From Glomus cerebriforme (Eukaryota; Glomeromycota; Glomeromycetes; Glomerales; Glomeraceae): a DNA stretch of 30,943 nt. Positions 10,940-21,435 of the stretch are shown here, in pieces (positions within the stretch are counted from its first letter, which is position 1; every line of letters begins with the position of its first letter). A model generated the notes under the pieces. It had not been told where the DNA came from. It ran no database searches and saw nothing but the letters and a program-made list of their open reading frames with translations. The DNA lies in assembly GCA_003550305.1 (NCBI GenBank), contig QKYT01000147.1, positions 87,462 through 118,404 on the forward strand. The letters are read 5' to 3'. The position numbers were made by a program, and so were the translations under genes.

Positions 10940-12320
10940 CATTCTTATTATTTTTAAATATATAAATACCACCTTTTTTCAAGGTATCTTTAACCACAAC
11001 TTTATTTTTTCTCCTTCTACCAATATTTTTAATTATATAAATACCTCCAAAATTTCATATTATTTTCTTAATTATCATATTAAATGTATTAAATATTCTT
11101 AGAGCTTATTCACCTTATTTTAAAAATACATATATCCCTAATTATTATTCTAATTTTTTTTCTCTCTGTCCTTTTTAACAATACGCCAACTATTCCCTTT
11201 AATAAACTCCTTATTATCTTCCTTATATTGTATATGAGGCCTTCCTCTATCAGGCAAGGAAACCAGTAATACCAGTCAGTTAGTCGAGTATCTTCNATCT
11301 TCTATCTGGCGGGTTTGGTATTTTTTTTAAATTCCTTTAAACTTCCTCTTCTCTTCCTTATACTGTTTATGAGGTCTTCTTCGTAACAGGCAAGGAAAGA
11401 CTGGTCAGATCCGGCTGGTTTGGTTTAGACTAGAATTCCCTTTCCATTTTCTTATATACTTATCGACTACTTTATTTATGAGCTCATGTAATAGTCATGT
11501 AATTCAAACACCCATCCAGATTTGGAGAAAATGAAGTTTTAATGATTTTAAAAGAGAAATTTGGATTCATTTATGGACATAAACAAAGCTTTATAACTCA
11601 GGCAGAAACAGATGATATTCTACGATTTCCACAAAGAAAATTAAGTCAGGATAAGAGAATGTGTAAAGATGGTATAATAGGGTGAATATAACATGGAATT
11701 TTTTATTGTCAGCAAAAGCAACTGGTAGTGTAAATAAAAGAGAGTACCAGAGAGTAATAAGAGGGGGTATGAAAAAGACACCAAGAAGAAAAGAACATAA
11801 AATGATGATCAACATTTTTTTAACAAAACAAATAACATAATGGTAAATGACAAATTACTGAAGAATTCACTGTAGAAGATGGATTGGACAAAGTTTATTT
11901 CACCATTAGCAATTGCTCCTTTACAACCAATACTGTAGAAATTTAAATGGAATGCTATGTGAATTGAGAGAAGAAGGAAACCAAAGTGTTTGGGTTCCAA
12001 GGAGAGTATGATCACAAGGCTTAAACTTAAAGGAATTGATGGAAGGGCACCACAACATGGAAAGCCGCAGCAAAGAATAAGCTAAATTAATGAAACAAAC
12101 ATAAAAGGAGATTCAGAACAGGAAATTTTACAATTGAATACAGGAAAATTTGAATTAAGAACAAAAGGGAGAAATAATAATAAATCAAAGTAAACAAAGG
12201 AGTAAATTGATGATAAACAAATAATTAAAATCATATGGTGTAAGATAAATAGAATATCATACGAAAAACTGGGTGTATGGGTAACAAAGAAATTAATATA
12301 AAAATCAGAATTGATCAATT
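10940..12320 (+). mobile_element. Dispersed element, copy 1 (TATA motif, pyrimidine tract, doubled monomer, purine-rich tail)
   Basis: TATAAATACC-type boxes at 10961-10970 and 11036-11045 are followed by a C/T-rich tract. Two related monomers (about 11204-11321 and 11339-11430) follow, each with ccttata-tgt-tat, atcaggcaagg-type and tctggcggg/ggctggttt motifs. After about 11460 the plus strand becomes persistently A/G-rich to about 12320. The same order is seen at 17085-18290 (+) and, inverted, at 30830-29760. A decayed retroelement with a monomeric 5' region is the best guess; no reverse transcriptase motif was seen. One ambiguous base lies at 11296. Confidence 0.5.
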
Positions 12321-13044
12321 AGTAATAGATATGTGATAAAAAAATACAAATAGTTATTATTTTAGAAGACACAGAATAGTTAAATATTAATTTTAGTTTA
12401 TTATCTAGTAGGAGATATAATTTCACCAATTTTTACAATTTAAGGGAAAAATAATTTTTTTGACTTTAAATATTTATTTTTTTTTATAATTTATGTAATT
12501 GTAATAAACTTATTATATTTATTAAAATGAATAATTAATAAATAAAAACCAATATTAAATGATTATATGGCAATATGGTAACAGTATATTGGAAGAATTT
12601 TTTAAAGAAATGCATCAGTTTGTGATAAACAGTAATAATAATAATCTTAATCTACCATTCAAAAGCTTGTTACTTCTCATAGAATTAATTTTATATTAAA
12701 TGTACCTGATTTTGCTTGTTGTAATACTTTTTAAACAGTCTGTACATTTCTTATTTGATAACAATCTTCAACAAAATTTTGAGTTCAAGGAACAAACATT
12801 TCATAAATTTATTAATTTTTTCTGACCTTTATTTCATCAAATATTATAAGAATACCATGAGGACAAGAAAATAAATGCAAAAGTAAGTCAAATTTTTCTT
12901 CAGTTCTATATTGAATAGCAAGTTTTGCACGAATAGAANAAAAACAATTTTTTTTTAAAAAAAAAATAAATAAATAAAATTTTAAATATTTTTATAGGCC
13001 AAATCACATTTAACTATAAGCAATAAATATATACTTCTATGTTA
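12321..13044. other. AT-rich spacer before kinase relics
   Basis: No exon or domain was recognised. It includes poly-A/poly-T runs and one ambiguous base at 12939. Confidence 0.35.
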
Positions 13045-13595
13045 TAGTTTAACGCAAATGTAGCATCTGAAGTTATTTCCAGAAAATAATATACTTTTAA
13101 ATCTGATATTTATAGTATTGCAATGCTTATGCGGGATTTATTAATTTATTACCTTGCAATAGATATCATTAATGGTATAAACTGTACCAGAAACACCTTG
13201 GAACACGAAATTAAAATATCATATTAAAATGCAACCAATTAGAAAAATCATATTGTTAAAAATATTTTCAAGAAATTTACTTTGTTTAAACTTGAAACAA
13301 ATAATAATTTAAAAACACATAAATCAATTAGCTTAAAAACAAATAGCAAATCATGAATCCATCGGTTTGAAGGTTTACCCGAACCAAGAAATTCAATTGA
13401 AGGTATTAATAACGATTTTTTTGTTTTATACATTTTTAGTAATTTTGATAATTAATAAAAAAAAACTTTTTTTTTAATTGAATATTAATAGAACAAGAAG
13501 GTATAAATTGAATTTTTTGAATGTTTTTTATTTCCATAGTTAACCATATGATTTTAATATTCCTGATAATAGTAAGTAATGAGTTTATGATAAAC
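13045..13595 (+). pseudogene. TKL kinase C-lobe and tail relic
   Basis: Broken frames at about 13065-13200 still encode a C-lobe signature. An APE-like stretch is followed by KSDIYSI (the conserved D-x-Y-S-x-G region, here ending in AMLM) and then by an AIDIINGI helix, as in glomeromycotan TKL kinases. At about 13360-13400 the codons for GLPEPRNS, and after a possible intron the codons for PYDFNIPDN (about 13540-13571), match the tail seen on many kinases of these fungi. The N-lobe, HRD and DFG are absent and stops interrupt the reading. It is a remnant, not an expressed kinase, and is unrelated in detail to genes A and C. Confidence 0.55.
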
Positions 13596-14034
13596 TTTGA
13601 AAATCGCGTCATATTTTTAAAAATGTTTATAGCAGAATATAAAAAAAAAGGAAAGAAAGTAAGATAAAATTATAAAAAGCAATTCAGACAATAAATTAAA
13701 AAAAAATGAAATAGAATCAAAAAACAAACCTTGGAGTGCAGATTAAATTATAAAAATAAATATCTTTGTCAAGAATATATGATCCTACGAATAATGCAAT
13801 ACTTATGAATAATAATTATTAATAAAGAATTTTGTCTTTAAAATTTAATTCATTTAGTATAAATTTATTCTTCTGGCGGATTATGAAATTTAATAAGATT
13901 TATTGACGTAATAGTAATGTAATAAATATGTTTAACATTGAATGTCACAAATTCCGAATGCATAAAAGAAATTCCTTTCCTAGCATAACATTTCCATTTA
14001 AGAATTTTTTTCTTCAGGACATTCTGATTGCAAT

Positions 14035-14812
14035 TCATTATGGTATTGAGTATATTGCAAAAGACGGTATATAAATCAAAATGGATTGATGGACCTATAT
14101 CACTATATGGTATTGGAATATTTAAATAATTCAAAGAATGTTAGATTAGAAATCAATGAGGTATAAATTAATTTACCATACTGCTAATTTTTATGAAATA
14201 TATATATATTTTTTTTAGATTATAATACACCATAAAATTATGGATTGTAGCTTTATTATTAGACTTTATGGAATAACTCAAGATCCAGACACAAAAAATT
14301 ATATTGATGGTTTTGGATTATGCAATTAATGGCAATTAATGGCAGTTTACGAATTTATTTAGATACTTATAAATTGAGTTGAACTAATTTATATTTCATT
14401 GCATCTGGGCTTAATCAAATTCACATGAATGGGCAGGATTTACATGTTGGCGATACTCTTCTTAACTATGGTCCATGTATAACTGATATGGAATTGTGTA
14501 AACCTTTAGATTATAATACAACGGAAAATTCAAAAAAAGTATGTACAGTACAATATTCACCTTATATTGCACCTGAAATTTAAGAGGACAAAATTGCTGA
14601 TATTTATAGTTTCGACATAATTATGTATGGATTATTTTCTGGATTACCTTCATATCATGATGTAACCCATGATGAAAAAATTTGGCAATAGAAATCTGCA
14701 AAGGACTTATAATATTAATGATTGTGCATTTAATTAAAAGATGCTTAGATGCAATATTAGATCAACCCACAGCAAGAGATTTATATAAAACTTTATTGTA
14801 TGTAAATATAAT
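14035..14812 (+). pseudogene. TKL kinase pseudogene, near full kinase domain
   Basis: N-lobe codons are visible at 14040-14160 (YGIEYIAK, then VYKSKW and WIDGP), with stops and a lost glycine loop. A probable intron (about 14160-14218) leads into codons for HHKIMDCSFIIRLYGITQDP at 14229-14288. The catalytic loop region (about 14425-14470) keeps DLHVGD but has lost the His-Arg of HRD by deletion, and the DFG-equivalent reads DME. Further stops occur near 14335, 14360, 14580 and 14688. A 10-bp tandem duplication (14323-14332 and 14333-14342) causes one frameshift. The C-lobe codons for DIYSF and the RCLDA helix are still readable to about 14800. It is clearly dead. Confidence 0.75.
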
Positions 14813-15172
14813 TATTGTTAATTTTTATAATTTAAAATTTTCGATATTTTTTTTTCGGAATAGTTATTCTCTTGTATTCGGACTTTAACTGCTAGAGGTT
14901 GATGTTTACCAGATGAAAATTAATTACACCATTATCCTCAAAATATTTTTTTATATTATTAAACTGCTGATAGGTTTCATAAATACATCTCTTATTTTAC
15001 TAAATGTTTTATATTTTCTAGAACGCTAGTATATTTAGATACTTTTCACGTTTAATATTGATATGTTTATTTTATTTTTATCTTTCAGACGATTAACTAA
15101 ACCTGTTAAACCAAACTCTAGTAGAACACGTGATTTCGAAATAGGAAATTTTGATTTTTTTTGTTAGAAAAT

Positions 15173-15273
15173 TTCGGGCCAGCACTATGAGTTTGGCCCG
15201 AATTACGTCGTTACGATTTTCTTATTTGGCAAATTTCATGATTCTGGCGTGATTATAATTCTGGCCAGAATTA
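15173..15273. repeat. GGCC-centred palindromic repeats upstream of duplicate B
   Basis: TTCGGGCC at 15173-15180 pairs with GGCCCGAA at 15195-15202. An 18-bp perfect palindrome, TAATTCTGGCCAGAATTA, lies at 15256-15273. These belong to the same family as the repeats at 3248-3703 and 28577-28673. Confidence 0.7.
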
Positions 15274-15281
15274 CGCACATC

Positions 15282-15366
15282 AACCGGTTTTAGCAACTGG
15301 TTTAAACGCATACCGGTTTTCGTAATCTGAAACCGGTTGTCTGGGAACCAGATCCAAAACCGGCTT
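15282..15366. repeat. Cluster of AACCGGTTT-type palindromes
   Basis: Four or five copies or near-copies of AACCGGTTT or ACCGGTTTT occur within 85 bp (about 15282-15290, 15295-15303, 15311-15320, 15330-15338 and 15356-15366). They sit just before the conserved promoter block of duplicate B. Single AACCGGTTAA motifs also occur at about 28564-28573 and 28746-28755. Confidence 0.55.
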
Positions 15367-15395
15367 TGTACAACCTCTCTTGTTCCACAAATTTG

Positions 15396-15458
15396 TGATT
15401 TGTCACATGTACTTAAAAAAATTTTTTTCTTTTTCGTCCTTTTCATCATTACTCCACT
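15396..15458 (+). promoter_or_regulatory. Duplicated promoter/leader of pseudogene B
   Basis: This block corresponds to 4282-4350 ahead of gene A. It shares the gtgatttgtc motif, a gtac-taaaa element and the pyrimidine run ending in tcattactccactATG. Its survival suggests the B copy could still be transcribed, although its coding region is broken. Confidence 0.4.
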
Positions 15459-16345
15459 ATGTCTAATGATATCAAAAAGCAAGATGACGAAAATGCAAAT
15501 GAGGGGGTTAATTGGATTGAAGAAGCTATTGATAGAGGGTATATTAAATATTATGAATATAAAGATTTTAATAATGTTCATGAAATTGGTTTCGGAGGAT
15601 TTTCGTGTTTCGTGCAAATTGGAAGAATTCAGTGCAATATTTTGCGTTGAAATCTTTTTTTAATCTTAACAATATCACTGTAAAAGAACTCATTCGTGAG
15701 GTTATTATTTCATTATTTGTTATTTATAATATATAGTATTCTTTATATTTACTTCTCATTTAAATTTTATATAGCTTAAAATCCAAAAAGATATAGATTT
15801 TCATGATAATATCATTACTTTCTATGGAATTACAAATTTGAGTCAGTAAGATTAAAAAAGTATTATTATTCAAAATTACTTGGTCATTTAATCAAAACTG
15901 TAAAATAAAGATTGTTGCTTTCATTTATTAGGAAACCAAAATGGTCAATTGAAAACTATGGATTAGTAATGGAATATGCCGATAGTAGTACCCTTAAAAA
16001 CTATTTAAAGAAAAACTTTAATAATCTTACTTGGAATGATAAATATAATTTGCCATACCAGTTAGCTTGTGCCGTGTCATGTCTGCATAATAAAGGAATG
16101 GTTCATCGTGATTTGGTAACTTTTTTTATTTCATTCAATTAAAATAACTGAAATATTCATCATATTCATCATTTATACATTTTTAATAGCATTCCGAGAA
16201 TGTATTAGTTCATCAAAACACCATCAAGTTGGCAGATTTTGGATTATCAAAGAGAATTAATGCATTATCTGCATCTAATCGATCAAAATTATTTGGAGTT
16301 GTTCCTTATATTGATCCAATAAGATTTGATAAGAAAAAAAGAAAC
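15459..16345 (+). pseudogene. 5' half of duplicate B: broken copy of gene A exons 1-4
   Basis: The start codon, exon borders and introns of gene A are recognisable: exon 1 to about 15702, exon 2 from about 15776, exon 3 about 15932-16113, exon 4 from 16190. A 4-bp loss near 15604, inside the glycine-loop region, shifts the frame. Further small deletions near 15830-15860 alter the exon 2 end. The HRDL codons (end of exon 3) and the DFG codons (about 16232-16240) survive. Homology stops abruptly near 16345, in the middle of exon 4, where unrelated sequence begins. Confidence 0.85.
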
Positions 16346-16800
16346 GGCAAGTTTCGGATATAAGCTTTCTCCAAGTTTGATTTTGGATATGGTAGAGTTT
16401 GGGCTACAGCAGTACTACAAATGATGTAAAGTCTACCAAATTTCGCTAGGTAAAAGAAAGTAAAGAAACGAATTTAAAATAAATATATAAGATTATTGTT
16501 GTAACAATTATTAAATATAAAATTGAATGGAAGTTTAATAATAATTTTCATGCTAATAAAGATTTTTTTATATTTCCTTTCAAGAATAACAAAAATATAA
16601 TCATTGCGTAAGGAAGGAAAGTAAGCTATATTTAATAGCTCTTATCATTTTAAAGTTCTCNCTTTATACAGAAGCAGTGATAATGCGATTATAGCAATAA
16701 TGATTGACTATGAAAAACTGATCAGAGAATTTAAAGACGTAAAAGAATACGAAAGTAAAAATCAAGTTTAAAATTAGTAAATCAAATGATGTCACAATAT

Positions 16801-16937
16801 TATATAATAATGATTCGGGCTAAACCCTCTGACAAATTCTTAAACTAGTTTCGCCTTATAACCTAAACCCTCCTAAACTAGTTTCGCCTCAAACCCAAAC
16901 TCTCCTAAACCACTTTCGCCCGAATCACTATTATATA
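16801..16937. mobile_element. 137-bp inverted-repeat element with internal tandem repeats
   Basis: The 20 bp at 16801-16820 pair with 16918-16937 in inverted orientation, with one mismatch; the ends read tatataataatgattcgggc and its near reverse complement. The interior holds about three units of cctcctaaactagtttcgcc type with a period near 35 bp. It resembles a tiny MITE or a foldback repeat. No coding potential. Confidence 0.6.
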
Positions 16938-17084
16938 ATCGTAATATTATCCTATAAATAAATTTGGCATTACATAGTCCAAAACGGAATAGCATCAGTC
17001 AAAACTCAAAATAGTACATATTTATTGTGTTGCACGAAATATTAAATTAAAATGAATCATATTGATAATTTTGCCATACACTCA

Positions 17085-18290
17085 TATTTTACTTCGTTAG
17101 CCCATTAGATTTATAATTAAAGATAAATAAAATTTGGTAATAAAAAATGAACATATAAACCTAAATTAAGTAGTACAATAATAAAATACACAGTAAGTTT
17201 TCATGACACATCCTTTGTAAATTTTACAAATGGTGAAAAAAAAACAATTATAAATACCTACCATTTTTTTTAAAAAAATTTTTTTTCTCTAAATTTAAAA
17301 ACTAGATTCGCTGAATTCTCTCTTTTAACTTTTTTCTTTCTATAATTTTATTTTCTCTCCATAACCTTCTTCTACCCTTTAAACTCCTTCTTTATCTTTC
17401 CTTATACTGTATATAGTTTTCTCGTATCAGGCAAGTCAGGTAGTCGAGTATCTCCTATCTGGCTGGTTTGATCTTTTTTAAATTCCTCTTCTCTTCCTTA
17501 TACTGTATATGAGGTCTTCTTCGTATCAGGCAAGGAAAGACCGGTCAGATAGTTGAGTATTTCCTATCTCTGGTTTGGTTTAGATTAGAATTCCCTTTTT
17601 CATTTCCTTATATTTATGTTTTGAAGCAATGTTGAAGATTAATAAAATCAGTGATGGGGAGATATCACCAAACAGCAAAGAGATAAAAGAAGGAAGAAGA
17701 AATACACAATAACTTTAAGAAAGATAGCTGGATGAAAAGTTACTTTCAGAGAACAAAAGATGCAAAATTGCTGAGATAATCTGGATCTTGGAGATGTTCC
17801 GATTCCGTTATTACTGGAAGTAAGGGGAGAAATATTCATGATAATTAATCCATTTTAGCATGCTGAATTGTAAAAGCCTTAAAAAAAACTAAAATAAATA
17901 TGAGTAAAGAATATAATACAACTAAGAAATAATAGAAGATGAGCTCAATAAGAAAACAAAGAAGATAGAAAGGTAGAATGAAAGAAAATGAAAGAAAATG
18001 ACAGATAACAAGTTAAAGAAATATTAAGCAAAAGAAATATTTGCTATCTGGTGAATGATTAAAAAGACAACAAGAAATATAACAAATTTTTGGACTTTAA
18101 ATCACCATAATAACAGATAAAGAAGAAATCAAAGAACATTTCAATAATGAAGACAAAGTCAAAAAAGGGACAAAATGGAAAGAACAATTTGTAAGATATA
18201 TATACAAAGAAAGATATAATAGTAAAGTCTAAAGGATTATGAAGGAACACAAACAGAAATGGGAAAATTACAACAAACATAGAATATTAA
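17085..18290 (+). mobile_element. Dispersed element, copy 2
   Basis: A gttagcccattag segment at about 17096-17108 and the ggtaataaaaaatgaac segment at about 17135-17151 align with copy 3. A TATAAATACC box lies at 17249-17258. A C/T-rich tract follows, then two monomers whose ccttatactgtatat cores are at 17400-17414 and 17496-17510 (96-bp period). The downstream plus strand is A/G-rich to about 18290. It lies inside the DNA that splits duplicate B, so it was probably carried in by, or caused, that disruption. No intact ORF. Confidence 0.55.
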
Positions 18291-19224
18291 ATAATTTAAT
18301 TTTTTTTTAGTAATTTATTTTTATTTTAAAAGTTAATTTACATTATTTTATAATAATTATAAATTTTTTTTTAATAGATAATTATCAAAACTTATTAATT
18401 ATTTGTGTAGTTAAATTAATAATTTTTTAAATAAATAAAAAATCTTCTTACGATGTGATCAAAATTTTATTTGACTGCTGGAATCTTTTTATTTTGTTTT
18501 TTTCTTTTTTTCGAATTTTAGATTACATAAGCTTCTATATTAGTGTTTTTTTATAAAAACAGAAAGTAACGCTGAATAAATTAATTTATAGAATTTATGA
18601 GAAAACAAATATTTAACAATAAATTGTCTTACAATTATTAAAAATATTACCACAGTCATAAAAATATTATGTGAATTTTAAGATATTCTATTCACATGAT
18701 AAAATAGAATAAATTAGCTAAATATATATTATATAGTAAGTACAGTAACAAATTAATTGAATTTTACATTCAAGAAATTCATTGAATTCCGTTTATATAA
18801 TATATATAGAATAAGGATCAATAAATATTAATATCCAAGCAAATTTAATATTACAATTTATCATCATATTTAGAATTTTTTTTAAATAAACTTTAAATTA
18901 TCAATTTTATTATTATTTATTATGATAAAAAAGATTATTCATGAAATAATATTTTTAATTATTATATTAATTATTTTAATAAAATAAAAAAAAAGGATTA
19001 TTTTATTAAATAAAATAAAAATCTAGTTGTGATTACTAATAAAAAACCAATAATATTCGCTAATTTCAACCAATTTGGATAACAAATATTCATTTATTTT
19101 GTTTATCTTGACACAAAGAAATTAAGTTTAATAAAGTGGTATAAGATTTGCTTATAGATAATGTGATTTTATATTGTTCATTTATATAATGAAACTAAAC
19201 AAAAACTAATAAGGAATTACGTGA

Positions 19225-20496
19225 AGGTGTGATTAGTACGACTAAATAATGGGATAATATTAAAAATAGTAATAAAGAATTCGCATTCAAAATCTTCTCC
19301 GAGGAGGATAAAAATAGTATACAAATGATTTTTATGGATTATTTGTGATGGGAATAAATGGTATGTGGTAACTGAATGGGCTGAATATGAAATTTTACGT
19401 GAATTTTGTTCGATTTGATCTTAAATTAAATTACGCATATCTGTTGATATTGTTCGTGGATTAAATTTTTTAAGGTAAATTATATAACATTATTATTTGA
19501 CTGTTTAATTTTTAATTTACAGTGCTTTTTTAATTTAGATCGTACATTGTGACATTAGAGCTGAAAATATATTAATCACATTTCGTGAGACAGCAAAACT
19601 TGCAAATTTTAAATTAAGACGCTTTCTTACTACAACATTGAATTATGACCAAAATTTAAAATGAGTTCATTATATCACCCCGAATTAATGATAATTATCC
19701 CAAACTACAAATATGATATGTTTATAGCTTTGGAATGTAACTTTGGGAAATTGCTGAAATCTTCTGCTGTTTTTTAGCTATCAACCATGACCCAGAATTT
19801 AGGCCAAAGATTACAAAAATGTTTAAAGTTGTTCAAACCCCTGTACTGCTGTACACATCAGCTTCATTAAGTTCCAAGTTCCAACAGTTTAAAACACAAA
19901 ATAATATAATACCAAAATATACTTTAAGCATGCATTGACCAAGACGAATATGATATCTCAATGACTAATTTAACTACTGATTTACCAGATTTTAAATCAT
20001 TCAAATATATTGACACTTGCTGAGTCACAAAAACAACATAAAATGATTAATACTAGATCTTATAAACTCGCCGAAGATGCAAATACTGCGCATAAATGCT
20101 TTGAAAACTACAACCGTTATCAAATAATAATAAAATATTATAATAAAGCATTATATATATCTCTCTCAAGAGGATTGGTTGAAAGCCCAAGGACAAAGAT
20201 AAAATAGTTGCGCGATTATTTAAAGAAGTTGCTGATGATGAAGCAAATGAATTTCCTGAAGCGAAAGTAAGATATAGAGATTGCTTATATAATGTAAAGG
20301 TGTTGAAAAGAATATACCAGAAACACTTAAATAGGCTGCTGAAAGTGTATTTAATGTGGTAATGTATAATTCTGTAAAATTATATCATATCGGTGATTGT
20401 GTTGAGAAAGATGAGGAAAAAGCTATTAATTATATGAAATTATCTATTTATCACGAATATGAACCTGCTATCAAATTTTGTAAAACTTCATTATAA
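19225..20496 (+). pseudogene. 3' half of duplicate B: broken copy of gene A exons 9-11
   Basis: Homology to gene A resumes around the codons before the second-kinase lysine (gaattcgcattcaaa at 19278-19292) and continues through exon 9, intron 9, exon 10 and exon 11 to a TAA at 20494-20496. Damage includes a deletion of about 45 bp near 19328, a stop near 19661, loss of the end of exon 10 plus most of intron 10 (junction near 19760) and frameshifts in the Sel1 part near 20298. The catalytic HRD reads HCD. The NF codons in place of DF are shared with gene A, so that change predates the duplication. Confidence 0.85.
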
Positions 20497-21125
20497 TTGT
20501 TAAATTTACTTGCAAAAATATAAAATTGAAAATTTTTATTATTGTCATTCTTTATTTTTTAAAAAAATGTTCAATTCATTTTGTAGCTTGTTCCATTTAT
20601 TTGAAAATATTAAAGATGGAGTTAAATATGCACTCTTTTTAATAATAAATGGAAGGTTTATATCTTACTTTATTTATAATATGAATTATTAGTTGGTTTA
20701 AAGTTTTTAAACCTCACATTTTTAAAATTTTTAATTCATGTGATATACTCTTGTTCACTTCTTCTACTTCTAATACTGGGTGAACGTTCAAGTGGGTGTG
20801 ATATTCTTTTCGGTGACTTAAAATCATCTTGACATTCATTTCTTCTACTTCTACTAGATAAATATTCAGGTGAACGAGAACTTCTTTCTTGACGTTCGCT
20901 TCTTCTATTTCTATTAAGTGAACGTTCTATCGTTTCATCAGAAGGCGAGCATTTGACTTTAAATTTGTGCAAATATTAAAAACCAAAAAAGCAACTAATA
21001 GTTCATTATGTGGTTTACAAATTTTTATTATCAAAAAATATTTGTGGCTAAATTTAACATGGCACGAAAAATACCACAAGAGTACTATTTTATTTTAATA
21101 ATGTTCATGTACATTTTCTAAATCG
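20497..21125 (+). other. 3' flank of duplicate B with a B-specific insertion
   Basis: Sequence up to about 20690 and again from about 20995 to 21120 aligns with the gene A flank (8894-9214). About 300 bp between them have no counterpart at gene A and contain the small Arg/Ser-rich frame on the minus strand. Confidence 0.5.
20736..20972 (-). other. Possible 78-residue Arg/Ser-rich reading frame
   Basis: The minus strand is open for 78 residues and encodes three imperfect repeats of Arg-Ser-Arg-Arg-Ser/Asn-Glu type separated by SP or SPE motifs. The composition resembles SR-rich tails of splicing factors but no RRM or other domain is present. It sits in sequence specific to the 3' flank of duplicate B. 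It could be an exon fragment brought in by insertion or a repeat-born frame. Evidence for a real gene is weak. Confidence 0.25.
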
Positions 21126-21435
21126 TAAATCGATAGATACCTAATACTGGTTACTAGAGTAATCAAACAATTACTGTATATAATTAAATTTAAAATACAA
21201 TTAAATGTATCATTTCTCTCCAAGATATTTCAATATTCTTTTTTTATAAACTATAAGATGATTTATTTTTTTTTTATTTACTTATTTTTATTTTTATTGA
21301 AGCAAGTACAACCTACATGTACATCTGTTCATATTTAAAATATTTATAATTATTTTAGTATATTCGTTAACAATAATATATTATTGAAAAAGAAAATATA
21401 GAAGACATAATACTGTAAATGTAAATAATTTATTT
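21126..21435. other. Convergent spacer between pseudogene B and gene C
   Basis: AT-rich sequence with no exon. It should contain the 3' end of gene C on the minus strand; no defined signal was identified. Confidence 0.35.

Larger units (their letters stand above)
16346..19224. other. About 2.9 kb of unrelated DNA replacing the middle of duplicate B
   Basis: Relative to gene A, the segment from late exon 4 to early exon 9 (about 5235-7360) is missing here and foreign sequence occupies its place. Inside are the small inverted-repeat element at 16801-16937 and copy 2 of the dispersed element at about 17085-18290. The rest (18290-19224) is extreme AT-rich sequence with no gene. Insertion plus deletion is the simplest reading. 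One ambiguous base lies at 16661. Confidence 0.65.

Noticed and set aside
11591..12318. Minus-strand open frames of 68-78 codons
   Set aside because: They are the complement of a purine-rich tail of the dispersed element and read as hydrophobic low-complexity peptides; no splice or domain evidence.
11296..16661. Ambiguous bases at 11296, 12939 and 16661
   Set aside because: Sequencing or assembly uncertainty in non-coding repeats; none falls in an intact gene.
16821..16917. Telomere-like CTAAACCC repeats
   Set aside because: The units are about 35 bp and include tagtttcgcc; they are not a short telomeric repeat, and the block is bounded by inverted ends.
17648..18280. Minus-strand open frames of 63 and 73 codons
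   Set aside because: Same cause as in copy 1: the complement of the A/G-rich strand of the dispersed element.
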